Shown here: positions 9,647-18,294 of the stretch, piece after piece
How the letters are laid out: every line of letters begins with the position of its first letter
Numbering within the stretch: the stretch's first letter is position 1
Assembly: GCA_003556605.1 (NCBI GenBank)
Contig: PWQX01000267.1
Span: 1-39,835 of the forward strand
Length of the DNA: 39,835 nucleotides
From: Spirochaetaceae bacterium
GTDB lineage: Bacteria > Spirochaetota > Spirochaetia > DSM-27196 > SLAA01
Direction: 5' to 3'
The notes under the pieces: generated by a model
What the model was told of the DNA's origin: nothing
What the model saw: the letters and a program-made list of their open reading frames with translations, nothing else
Database searches by the model: none
Position numbers and translations under genes: made by a program

Positions 9647-9682
9647 ATGCAAAATACACCGTATGCAGAGCAGATCTCATGA
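9647..9682 (+). CDS. Putative leader peptide MQNTPYAEQIS overlapping the recQ start
   Basis: GGAGG at 9636-9640, 6-nt spacing, ATG at 9647; 11 codons, with TGA (9680-9682) overlapping ATG (9679-9681) as ATGA. Confidence 0.4.
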   Translation: MQNTPYAEQIS

Positions 9683-11331
9683 GCCGCGATCATCAGGGCG
9701 GATTCGAGCGGCTCAACCCGCAACACGCGCTCCAAGACCCAGTGGCCGAGCTCGCCGCCGAGCGCCTCGGCATTCCGTACCTTTTTCCGTATCAGCGTAT
9801 CGTGATCGCAAACATCATCGATCGTGCCGGCCACGAAGAAGACCAGTACGACCGGCCGCGAGTTCAACTCGTGATTCTTCCCACCGGCGCCGGCAAGAGC
9901 CTGTGTTTCCAACTGCCGGCACTCATACTGTCAGGAATCACTGTCGTAGTCTTTCCGTTGCTCTCGCTGATAGAGGATCAGCGCCGCCGACTCCAAGAGC
10001 TCAAGATCCCGGGAGTGGTGTTGCGGGGCGGCCAGAGCACGAGTGAACGCCGCCAGGCATTGGAGGCCTGCGGCAACGGTACCGCGCGTGTAGTCCTGAC
10101 CAACCCTGAGACGGTGCTCTCCGACACGATCCTCCAAGAGCTGGCGGCGGCGCAGGTTGCGCATCTCGTAATCGACGAGGCGCACTGCGTATCCGAGTGG
10201 GGCGAGACCTTCCGTCCGCGGTACCTCGAGCTTCACACACTGTGCGGGCGGCTGCCAAACGCCGCGGTCACCGCCTTCACCGCCACCGCCTCGCCGGTCA
10301 TCCGGGAAGGCATCGTTCGCCACCTGTTCTCAGGAACCGAACCGCAGCTGGTGCAGGGAGTGCCCGATCGTCCCAACATCCACTATCGCGTGCTTCCTAC
10401 GCTGTCCTCCCAGTACAGTCTGCGCCGCTTACTCGCAAAGAACTCCGCCACTGCTGTAGAACGTCCGGCGCTCGTGTTCTGCCCAACGCGCCGACGCAGC
10501 GAAGAGACCGCTCGCATGCTGCGCGACGCGCTCGGCGAGACGGAGATCTTCTTCTATCACGCCGGGCTGACACGCGAGGAGAAGATAGACCGTGAGCAAT
10601 GGTTCTTCTCATCCGACGACGGGATTCTCGCAGCCACGACTGCGTACGGCATGGGAGTGGACAAGAAAAATATCCGCAGCGTTATCCACCTCGAGCCCTC
10701 GCCCTCGGTGGAAAGCTATCTGCAGGAGTCGGGGCGCGCCGGCCGCGACGGCAAGCCGTCGGCAGCGGTACTGATCGCGCCGTTGGGCGGCGCTGCCGAC
10801 CCACGGAGAAATCAAGACCGCTCGAAGCTGGAGCGCGCCCGCGCCGACATTATGACCGGGTACTTGAGCGTACACAACTGCCGGCGCAGCTACCTCCTCG
10901 CGGCCCTGGGCGCTGAGGCTGACCACTGCAGCGGCTGTGATCGCTGCGAGCAGGCCGCACAGCAGGTGAACACTGCTGTTGCCGACGAGCCCGATGCGCT
11001 GCGCGCGGTTCTCGCGTTCTTCGCCGACCACGGGGCGGCTCTAACCAAGAAGGCTGCAATAGCTGCGCTGTGCGGGCTTCGCGACCTCACCGCTCAGCAA
11101 CACCACGCCGACGAGCTCAAGGGCTACGGGCTGCTTTCTCGGTGGCAAGAACACGAGGTAAGCGAGGCCTTACGGTGTGTGCAACGCGGCGCACTGCTGA
11201 AAACCTCACGCCGCGGCCTGTTCAAGGGCCGCTTGCGCCTTACCGTTGGCGGAAAGCGCCGGCTTCTCGAAATCCGCCGTAGAACGCGTGCCTGCACTAT
11301 GAGAAACCGGAAAATCGGACTCCGGGATTGA
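9679..11331 (+). CDS. recQ: RecQ-family ATP-dependent DNA helicase
   Basis: LPTGAGKSLCFQLPAL (Walker A), VIDEAHCVSEWG (DEAH), AFTATASP (motif III), ATTAYGMGVDKKNIRSVIHLEPSPSVESYLQESGRAGRDG (motifs V/VI), Zn-binding CSGCDRC. ORF opens at 9619; start 9679 preferred. Confidence 0.9.
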   Translation: MSRDHQGGFERLNPQHALQDPVAELAAERLGIPYLFPYQRIVIANIIDRAGHEEDQYDRPRVQLVILPTGAGKSLCFQLPALILSGITVVVFPLLSLIEDQRRRLQELKIPGVVLRGGQSTSERRQALEACGNGTARVVLTNPETVLSDTILQELAAAQVAHLVIDEAHCVSEWGETFRPRYLELHTLCGRLPNAAVTAFTATASPVIREGIVRHLFSGTEPQLVQGVPDRPNIHYRVLPTLSSQYSLRRLLAKNSATAVERPALVFCPTRRRSEETARMLRDALGETEIFFYHAGLTREEKIDREQWFFSSDDGILAATTAYGMGVDKKNIRSVIHLEPSPSVESYLQESGRAGRDGKPSAAVLIAPLGGAADPRRNQDRSKLERARADIMTGYLSVHNCRRSYLLAALGAEADHCSGCDRCEQAAQQVNTAVADEPDALRAVLAFFADHGAALTKKAAIAALCGLRDLTAQQHHADELKGYGLLSRWQEHEVSEALRCVQRGALLKTSRRGLFKGRLRLTVGGKRRLLEIRRRTRACTMRNRKIGLRD

Positions 11332-11368
11332 CAATCCGCCGATACCAAGGTATGTTTTAGGCGAATGA

Positions 11369-11384
11369 TTAGAACGAGTATTAA
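11369..11384. promoter_or_regulatory. Imperfect palindrome upstream of the Fur-family gene (possible operator)
   Basis: TTAGAACGAGTATTAA has symmetry TTAnnACnnGTnnTAA, about 50 bp before the start codon in an AT-rich patch. Confidence 0.35.
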
Positions 11385-11435
11385 AAGATTTTACATATAA
11401 GGTAAGACTCAGATTCTTTGGGGAGCCAAATATTT

Positions 11436-11912
11436 ATGTGCTCAGCAACACCCGGAACGGTATCGCGTGCTAATCAACTGTTACAGGCGCTTGAAGACGC
11501 CGGTAAGCGCAACACCGCTCAGCGCTACGCAATTTGCAAAGCGCTGGCAGCTCATCGAGGTCACCCCACAGTGGCCGAGATATACACCGAAGTGCGTAGG
11601 GAGTTTCCTATGATTAGTCAGGCAACCGTGTACAACACCGTCGAGACTCTATGCGGACTCGGCGTGCTGACTCAACTTGATATCGCTGATCACGACCACA
11701 TTCACTACGACTTAGATACCACACCACACGTCAACCTGGTGTGCCGCTACTGCGAAAATATCGCCGATCTGCACATTGAAACCGTTCCTTCGCTGATTGA
11801 CGAGGCGGCCGCACGCAGCGGCTTTGAAGTCCAGCACGAGGCGGGGTTGATTTTGTACGGAGTGTGTCCCGAATGTTTGCGCAGGCGTGTTAATCAACGA
11901 CAACGGAGTTAA
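11436..11912 (+). CDS. Fur/PerR-family metalloregulator
   Basis: NTAQRYAICKALAAHRGHPTVAEIYTEVRREFPMISQATVYNTVETL winged helix; DLDTTPHVNLVCRYC and CPEC (two CxxC zinc motifs). ATG 11436 preceded by GGGGAG. Confidence 0.9.
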   Translation: MCSATPGTVSRANQLLQALEDAGKRNTAQRYAICKALAAHRGHPTVAEIYTEVRREFPMISQATVYNTVETLCGLGVLTQLDIADHDHIHYDLDTTPHVNLVCRYCENIADLHIETVPSLIDEAAARSGFEVQHEAGLILYGVCPECLRRRVNQRQRS

Positions 11913-11916
11913 GCTC

Positions 11917-14556
11917 ATGAGCACCACCCAAAACCCCGAAGCCTGGGTAAAGGCCAACTGCCCGGTACCGGTTGAAGACCGCTGGTGCCCGGTCACGATA
12001 TTTCGTCTTGTGCAAGCTGAACCCGGAATCCGCGAGGTGCGCTATGACATATCAAACCGTGAAATGCAGATTGACTACGACCCACAACAGCTTACCGGGA
12101 AACAGGCGCAGTCAATAGCGGACAAACTGGCGCGCAGTATAGAACAACAGGTTTCGCCCCTTCGCGACCGCACCCGAATGAGTGCCGAACACAGCTGCCG
12201 GATATCGCTGCAGCAACTGCAGCGCCGGGCCGATGAGAAGCCGGCACGCGTGGTAGACACAGATCATACCGGCGACTGCACCGCCAGAACGCTGATCGGC
12301 AATGATACCATTGAGATCAGCAACGGAGTAATGCGTGTCTCGCAACAACGCACGCAGCGGCGCGCCAGCCCCTGGGTAACTCGCAAGATCCGCATTGACG
12401 GCTTAGATGCCGAGGCGCCAAGCGGCGAGGCGCGCACAAGCGGCTACTCCGCAAGCGGAGCAGCAGCAGACGATGTAAGTGCGCCCGCCGTGACCGCCAC
12501 TGCCGGCCAAGCGGCGGCTACCGCCATACGGGCGGTTCTCAGCGGCGCGCAACGCCGCCTCGGGCGGGTCTCGCTCGAGCCGCTTTTCGTGGCAATCACG
12601 CTGGTGACGATGGTGGCAGGGGCAGTTAGCGAACGCACCGGCCCGCCGGGGCTGTCTTGGGTGTTCTATGCCCTGGCCTATTTGTCAGGCGGCTATTTCG
12701 GCGTACAGGCCGGCTATGCAAGCCTAAGCGCTCGCAGGATCGATATCGACCTGCTCATGATACTGGCCGCGATTGGTGCGGCGGCGGTAGGGGCGCCGTT
12801 TGAGGGTGCGCTGCTGTTGTTCTTGTTCTCACTTTCGAACGTGCTGCAGGATTACGCCCTTGACCGCACCCGCAGCGCGATCCGGGCGCTGTCGAAACTG
12901 CGTCCCGACACCGCTATAGTGCTGGATACACCGCAGAGCGAGCAGGGCCGCACGCTTCCGGTTAACGATATCGCGATCGGCGCCTTTCTTCAGGTACGCC
13001 CGGGCGACCGTATTGCGCTTGACGGCGTAGTGTACAGTGGCGGCAGTAGCGTAGACCAGTCGAGCATCACCGGTGAATCAATGCCGGTTGAGAAGAGCCC
13101 TGGGCAGGATGTGCTCGCGGGAAGCTTCAACCAGGATGGCGAGCTGGTGATACGGGTAACCAAGACCAGCGATGAATCTACCATCGCCAAGGTCATTACC
13201 CTGGTTGAAGACGCTCGGGAACAACAGGCCAAAACCGAGCGTTTTCTCGACCGTTTCGAACAGTACTACGCCATGGGAGTCATTGCCGCCACCATACTTG
13301 CCGGCGTGCTCCCGCCATACCTATTTGGAACCGAGTGGTCTCTGTCAGTGTATCGAGCGATCACCTTGATGGTGGCAGAAAGTCCGTGTGCGCTCATTAT
13401 CAGCACCCCTGCGTCCATATTATCCTCAATCGGCAACGGAGCACGGCGCGGCATTCTGTTCAAAGGTGGGGTGCATGTTGAGCAAGCCGCGGGTATACAA
13501 GCAGTTGCGTTTGATAAGACAGGCACTCTCACCGAAGGAAAGCCGTATGTTGCCGATGTTGTCTCACTATGCGGCAAGAGTGAAGACGAGCTGCTTGCAC
13601 TGGCCGCTTCCTTAGAGAGCAAAAGTGAGCATGTGCTCGCCAGGGCAATCACCACTGAGGCGCAAACTCGCGGTCTGCAGTACGGCAGTCCAACCCAATT
13701 TAGAAGCGAGTCCGGTGTCGGCATCCGCGGCAGGTTCAATGGCGCGGAGTTTCGCATCGGGAGCCCGGCGGTCTTCAATGAGTTTTCCGAAAACGACCCA
13801 GAGCTCGCTGCTGCCAATGAGGAAGTAGCGCGGCTGCAGCGTGAAGCCAAAACGGTGGTGGTGCTGCTTGAAGAGCTCGGCAGCACACCAGCAGGAAACG
13901 GGGCCGGCACATCTGCAAAACGGCGCATCATGGGGCTGATAGCGCTGGAGGATCGCCTGCGCCCCGGCGTGCGCGAGGTTGTTCAAGATTTGCACGACGC
14001 CGGTATCAAGCATGTGGCGATGCTCACCGGTGACAATGCCGCCGCGGCGCAGCAAATAGCGGCGCAAGCGGGAATTGATGTGGTGTTTCCCGAGCTTCTG
14101 CCTGAGAACAAGCTCGACGCTATTCGCCGCATTGAAGCTGAGTACGGGCCCACCGCCATGGTGGGGGACGGAGTCAACGATGCACCGGCTCTCGCGGGAG
14201 CGCGGCTAGGGATCGCCATGGGCGCCGCCGGCACCGACGTGGCACTTGAAACCGCCGATGTGGTGCTTCTCTCGGATGACCTGGAAAAAGTGCCGTATCT
14301 TATCGCCTTGAGCCGGCGCACCAAGCGCACCCTCGCGGTAAACATCGCGGTGGCGTTGAGTTTGATTGCGCTGATGGTGGTCGGAATCTACACTATCGAC
14401 TTGCCCCTACCCTTAGCCGTGGTTGGCCACGAGGGCGGCACCGTGCTGGTATCGCTCAACGGCGTGCGCCTGCTGATGTTCAAACGCTCCGGCCGCCGGC
14501 ATGCACGCCCGGCCGGCGGTAGCGAATCACCGGGTCCCGCAATGCGGCAAACATAG
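11917..14556 (+). CDS. P1B-4-type heavy-metal ATPase (Fe/Co/Zn efflux candidate) with degenerate HMA-like N-terminus
   Basis: DKTGTLTEG phosphorylation site, SSITGESMPVEKSPG, TM motif ESPCAL (SPC rather than CPC), MLTGDN, MVGDGVNDAPAL and HEGGT in the last TM region. Starts 4 nt after the fur stop, behind GGAG. Confidence 0.88.
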   Translation: MSTTQNPEAWVKANCPVPVEDRWCPVTIFRLVQAEPGIREVRYDISNREMQIDYDPQQLTGKQAQSIADKLARSIEQQVSPLRDRTRMSAEHSCRISLQQLQRRADEKPARVVDTDHTGDCTARTLIGNDTIEISNGVMRVSQQRTQRRASPWVTRKIRIDGLDAEAPSGEARTSGYSASGAAADDVSAPAVTATAGQAAATAIRAVLSGAQRRLGRVSLEPLFVAITLVTMVAGAVSERTGPPGLSWVFYALAYLSGGYFGVQAGYASLSARRIDIDLLMILAAIGAAAVGAPFEGALLLFLFSLSNVLQDYALDRTRSAIRALSKLRPDTAIVLDTPQSEQGRTLPVNDIAIGAFLQVRPGDRIALDGVVYSGGSSVDQSSITGESMPVEKSPGQDVLAGSFNQDGELVIRVTKTSDESTIAKVITLVEDAREQQAKTERFLDRFEQYYAMGVIAATILAGVLPPYLFGTEWSLSVYRAITLMVAESPCALIISTPASILSSIGNGARRGILFKGGVHVEQAAGIQAVAFDKTGTLTEGKPYVADVVSLCGKSEDELLALAASLESKSEHVLARAITTEAQTRGLQYGSPTQFRSESGVGIRGRFNGAEFRIGSPAVFNEFSENDPELAAANEEVARLQREAKTVVVLLEELGSTPAGNGAGTSAKRRIMGLIALEDRLRPGVREVVQDLHDAGIKHVAMLTGDNAAAAQQIAAQAGIDVVFPELLPENKLDAIRRIEAEYGPTAMVGDGVNDAPALAGARLGIAMGAAGTDVALETADVVLLSDDLEKVPYLIALSRRTKRTLAVNIAVALSLIALMVVGIYTIDLPLPLAVVGHEGGTVLVSLNGVRLLMFKRSGRRHARPAGGSESPGPAMRQT

Positions 14557-14741
14557 TTGATGCCCCCTTGCCTCGGGCAGCCTTATCTCGAAGCGGCACA
14601 ACACTATCGTGCCGGCCGGCGACAGGGTGTAACCGTTCGTTCGTCGGTTGGCTGGCCGATCGCGGCGCGCGTAATCCGCCACGACCCCGCGTCTCCGCTT
14701 CGCGGCTGTAGCGCTGTATAGTATAAACCTGAACCGCAGCC

Positions 14742-15362
14742 TTAGCGCCGGGGGTAACGGTAGGCGCGGGTCGAGAATACCCGCAGCTGATACAACACGC
14801 CGACAAGGGTAATTGCACCGACCAGGCCGGCAAAGACCATGTACCACGCGCCTTCCGACAGGCCGACGGTCCGGTGGAGAATGGTCGAACCGGCGGCACC
14901 CGCGTGCAGCGCGCCGACCCAGGCGCTGGCTACGATTATCGCGACGCGGTCAAGCGCTATCGCGGCTATTCCGCCTACGAGACCCCCGACAGCCGCGGCG
15001 ATCAGCTGCGGCACCTGGGCGCCGGGAAAGAGCGCCCCACTCGCTGCCACCAGAAGCGAAGCACCGGCCAACAGCCCCACAAAAAACAGCGCCACAAAAT
15101 ACAGGCGCACGGCGACAAAGCCCCCGATGACCCCGGCGATAGCTCCGAACACGAGTGCGGTTTGCGGGGCGTCGATCAGCGCGGCGAACAGCGGCCCAAT
15201 CGTAACCGCCCCGACATAGAACCCCACGACGAAGAAGAAGGCGAGGCGGATACGGTAGCCGGCGAGCGCCACGCCCAGCCCCGCAAGCATCAAGACGCCC
15301 AAACCCAGCCACCCAACCTGCGTCAAATACTCGATCAATTGTGCGAAGGTCTGTTCAAGCAT
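14742..15362 (-). CDS. Multi-pass membrane protein (DUF4203-like)
   Basis: 206 aa with about 7 hydrophobic helices rich in G/A (LAFFFVVGFYVGAVTIGPLF, YFVALFFVGLLAGASLLV). Confidence 0.6.
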   Translation of the reverse strand: MLEQTFAQLIEYLTQVGWLGLGVLMLAGLGVALAGYRIRLAFFFVVGFYVGAVTIGPLFAALIDAPQTALVFGAIAGVIGGFVAVRLYFVALFFVGLLAGASLLVAASGALFPGAQVPQLIAAAVGGLVGGIAAIALDRVAIIVASAWVGALHAGAAGSTILHRTVGLSEGAWYMVFAGLVGAITLVGVLYQLRVFSTRAYRYPRR

Positions 15363-15449
15363 GCGTCAAGAGTAGCCGTCCGGCAGCTCAAACGCAAGAG
15401 CTTCGGGGTCGCTGAACCACTGCCGGCGCGCTGTTATCGGTTGGACACC

Positions 15450-15469
15450 GCAGCCCACCGTTGGGCTGC
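15450..15469. other. Perfect 8-bp stem-loop in the divergent intergenic region
   Basis: gcagccca-ccgt-tgggctgc with outer ggttg (15439-15443) / caacc (15475-15479) arms. Confidence 0.7.
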
Positions 15470-15635
15470 ACCGGCAACCCGGGTCCGCACGGCAACGAGA
15501 TCGGCGCCGGAACGAACCGCGGGTAATTCACCTGCTTCACTGCAGCCCTACGAGAATACCGCTTCACGCTCTCGCAAGGATCGGGACTTCTTCTCTCACC
15601 CCAGCGGTGAATCCTACGGTTCGGATACGCGGTGC

Positions 15636-15664
15636 TTGACGGCGCCGCGCGGCTACGGTAGCTT
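15636..15664 (+). promoter_or_regulatory. Candidate sigma70-type promoter for the Rrf2 gene
   Basis: TTGACG (15636-15641), 17-bp spacer, TAGCTT (15659-15664). Confidence 0.35.
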
Positions 15665-15689
15665 AACAGCATAACTGTAGGTGGCATTT

Positions 15690-16103
15690 GTGTTTACACT
15701 TTCGGCCAAAGCGGTGTACGGACTCACTGCCGTCACGGAGCTTGCTGTGCGCTATCGCACCGGAGCGGTACAGATCCGCGATATCGCCGAGCAGCACGAC
15801 ATCCCGCAGCAGTACCTCGAGCAAATTCTCGTCACCTTGAAAAGAGCAGGGTTCATCGAGAGTTTTCGCGGGGCCCAAGGCGGGTACGCGCTCTCGCGTC
15901 CGCCGGATCAGATTCGGCTCGGGGAACTGCTCGCGACGCTCGAGGGCAGGCTTGAGGTTGTGCCTGAGAATCACGAGAACAATGCGTTGTCGTTTTTCTG
16001 GCAGGAGCTTCATGCAGGGCTCAGCGCCCTGCTCAACCGCACACTCCAGGACCTCATCACCGCGAAACAGCACAGCGAAACGCGCTACACGTACAGCATT
16101 TGA
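15690..16103 (+). CDS. Rrf2-family transcriptional regulator
   Basis: MFTLSAKAVYGLTAVTELAVRY...IRDIAEQHDIPQQYLEQILVTLKRAGFIESFRGAQGGYALSRPPDQIRLGELL is the canonical Rrf2 wHTH. No Cys cluster. GTG at 15690 preceded by TAGGTGG. Confidence 0.9.
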   Translation: MFTLSAKAVYGLTAVTELAVRYRTGAVQIRDIAEQHDIPQQYLEQILVTLKRAGFIESFRGAQGGYALSRPPDQIRLGELLATLEGRLEVVPENHENNALSFFWQELHAGLSALLNRTLQDLITAKQHSETRYTYSI

Positions 16104-16182
16104 CACTTGAGTAGTGAGCTCCGCTCACTGAACCAGTATCCCAAGAGGCCTCGCGCCCCTATGCGCTCAAGGAGGAGACAGA

Positions 16183-17442
16183 ATGCCGGCTCACGCCGAC
16201 GGATTCGCAACGCGCGCGGTACACGCAGGCTCACGCCCCGACAAGGCGAACGGAGCCACCACCACGCCGATTTACGCATCGGCCGGATTCGCCTACGAGA
16301 CTGCCGCCGAGCTCGAGGACGTATTCTGCGGGCGCACGCCCGGCCACATCTACTCGCGGATCAGCAACCCAACCGTAGCGGCCTACGAGGAACGCTTAGC
16401 GGCCATTGAAAACGGGCGCGGTGCCATCGCGACAGGCTCGGGAATGGCTGCGATCGCTACGGTGATCATGGCGCTCACCCGCGCCGGCGACCGCATCGTG
16501 TCTAACGCCGGCCTGTTCGGCGGTACTCGGCGGCTGTTCAGCTCGCTGATGTCGCGCTATAACCTGGACGTGGTGTATATCGATCTCGACGAAATGGGAT
16601 CACTGGAGGCGGCCATCAACGACCGCACCCGCTTTGTCTATCTCGAGGCGATCGGCAATCCCAAGCTCGACGTACCCGACATCCCCGCCGCCGCTGCGCA
16701 GTCGCACGCACGCGGCATTCCCTTGGTCGTGGACAGCACGCTTACCACCCCTTTTCTGCTCGACGCAGCGGCGCTGGATGTGGATCTGGTACTTCATTCC
16801 GCAACAAAGTTCATCAGCGGTCACGGTAACTGTATCGGCGGCGCACTGATTGACACCGGCAGATTCGACTGGGGAACCATCGCGGACCCCGACATGCAGC
16901 ACGCCGTGTCGAAGGCAGGCCGCGAGCCGGCGTTCCTGTACACCGCCCGCCAACTGGTGGTGCAGAGTCTCGGTAACCTCGCCTCGCCGTTTGACGCCTA
17001 TCTGCAGTCTCAAGGTATAGAAACGCTGGCGCTGCGGATGGAGCGGCACTGCAGCAATGCCCTGTCCCTCGCGCGTACACTTGAAGCCCACTCGGCGGTC
17101 GCCGCGGTGAACTACCCCGGCCTCGCGTCAAGTCCTTGGCACGAGACCGCAAAGCGACTGTACCGGGGCTACTACGGCGCGCTGCTTACTGTACGGCTCG
17201 GCTCACGCGAACGCGCCTTTGAGTTTATCGATGCGCTGCGGCTCCCGAAGCAGATTGCAAATCTCGGCGACTGTAAGACGCTCGTGATTCACCCTGAGTC
17301 TACAATCTACCACGACCACTCGGCAGAAGCTCGCGAGGCGGCCGGTGCGTATGACGACATGGTGCGCGTCTCGGTCGGCATAGAGACCGAGGCCGACCTG
17401 GTTGCCGACTTCTTGCAGGCGCTCAACCGGCTTTCCCGTTAG
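16183..17442 (+). CDS. Cys/Met metabolism PLP-dependent enzyme (O-acetylhomoserine sulfhydrylase / methionine gamma-lyase-like)
   Basis: GFATRAVHAGSRPDKANGATTTPIYASAGF, IYSRISNPT, SGMAAI, HSATKFISGHGNCIGG (PLP lysine region), SVGIE near the C-terminus. Confidence 0.88.
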   Translation: MPAHADGFATRAVHAGSRPDKANGATTTPIYASAGFAYETAAELEDVFCGRTPGHIYSRISNPTVAAYEERLAAIENGRGAIATGSGMAAIATVIMALTRAGDRIVSNAGLFGGTRRLFSSLMSRYNLDVVYIDLDEMGSLEAAINDRTRFVYLEAIGNPKLDVPDIPAAAAQSHARGIPLVVDSTLTTPFLLDAAALDVDLVLHSATKFISGHGNCIGGALIDTGRFDWGTIADPDMQHAVSKAGREPAFLYTARQLVVQSLGNLASPFDAYLQSQGIETLALRMERHCSNALSLARTLEAHSAVAAVNYPGLASSPWHETAKRLYRGYYGALLTVRLGSRERAFEFIDALRLPKQIANLGDCKTLVIHPESTIYHDHSAEAREAAGAYDDMVRVSVGIETEADLVADFLQALNRLSR

Positions 17443-17469
17443 CGGCCGCAGCGGGCCCGGCGCTCTGGG

Positions 17470-18234
17470 TCAGAAATTACGCTCGGCGATGAGGCGCACC
17501 CCGTGCAGCGCCAAGTCAGGTGCACGCTCATCAACACCGCCGATCTCATCTACGATACGCGGCGACATGCCGCCGGTTACGATCACCTTGGCTCGTTCGC
17601 TGAGCTCCCGCTGCATGCGCTTGATCATCGCTTCCACCATGCCCGCATACCCGTACACAATGCCGGATTGAATAGCATGAATGGTATTGGTACCGATTGC
17701 TCGGGGCGGCGGCTGCAGCTCCACGTGCGGAAGCTGCGCGGTGTCGCTGACTAATGAATGCGCTGCCCCGCGCAACCCCGGCGCTATCGCAACGCCGCGC
17801 ACGCAACGCGCGGAATCCACAACCGTGAAGCTCAACGCGGTACCAAAGTCCACCACGATACAGCCGGTCTTGTACAGCTCTACCGCAGCCGCCGCGTTTG
17901 CCAGCAAGTCGTTGCCCAGCTCCATCGGATTGTCGGTGTTGAAACTCAGCCCGGTGTTCACTGCCGGGCTGATCATGAAAGGCGGCACACCGAGTAGTTG
18001 CTCAACCGCGGCGCCGATAACCTCGTTGAGATCCGGCACCACGCTGGCAACCGCGGCGCCGTGCAACTCAGCGGGACGCACGCCCTTTGAACCGAGAACC
18101 GACCCGAGCAAGGCTTCATACTCATCGGCGCTGCGATCCACCGAGCTCACCAAGCGCACCCGCGCGACCAGTGTGTCGCCGTCGAACACGCCGCAGGCTA
18201 ATGAGCTGTTTCCAAGATTCATCGTCAAAAGCAT
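17470..18234 (-). CDS. coaX: Type III pantothenate kinase
   Basis: MLLTMNLGNSSLACGVFDGD, VVASVVPDLNEV-like segment, NPMELGNDLLANAAAA, CIVVDFGTALSFTVVD, GVAIAPGL, VIVTGG. ATG 18234 preceded by GAGGGG. Confidence 0.9.
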   Translation of the reverse strand: MLLTMNLGNSSLACGVFDGDTLVARVRLVSSVDRSADEYEALLGSVLGSKGVRPAELHGAAVASVVPDLNEVIGAAVEQLLGVPPFMISPAVNTGLSFNTDNPMELGNDLLANAAAAVELYKTGCIVVDFGTALSFTVVDSARCVRGVAIAPGLRGAAHSLVSDTAQLPHVELQPPPRAIGTNTIHAIQSGIVYGYAGMVEAMIKRMQRELSERAKVIVTGGMSPRIVDEIGGVDERAPDLALHGVRLIAERNF

Positions 18235-18294
18235 TGTCACACCCCTCACTGCCGTCCGCCGGCTCTTTGCCCCGGCGGGCTCGCCTCGGACAGC

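Noticed and set aside
14874-15674. 266-aa plus-strand ORF
   Set aside because: Mostly antisense to the multi-TM membrane protein; Arg/Gln/His-rich shadow translation.
15363-15680. Possible cobalamin riboswitch (a ccactgccgg string near 15417)
   Set aside because: Other conserved B12-box and core elements could not be found.
17443-17469. gcggccgc / gcgggcccggcgct palindromes as a bidirectional terminator
   Set aside because: Short GC-rich palindromes common at this base composition and no T-tract on either strand.
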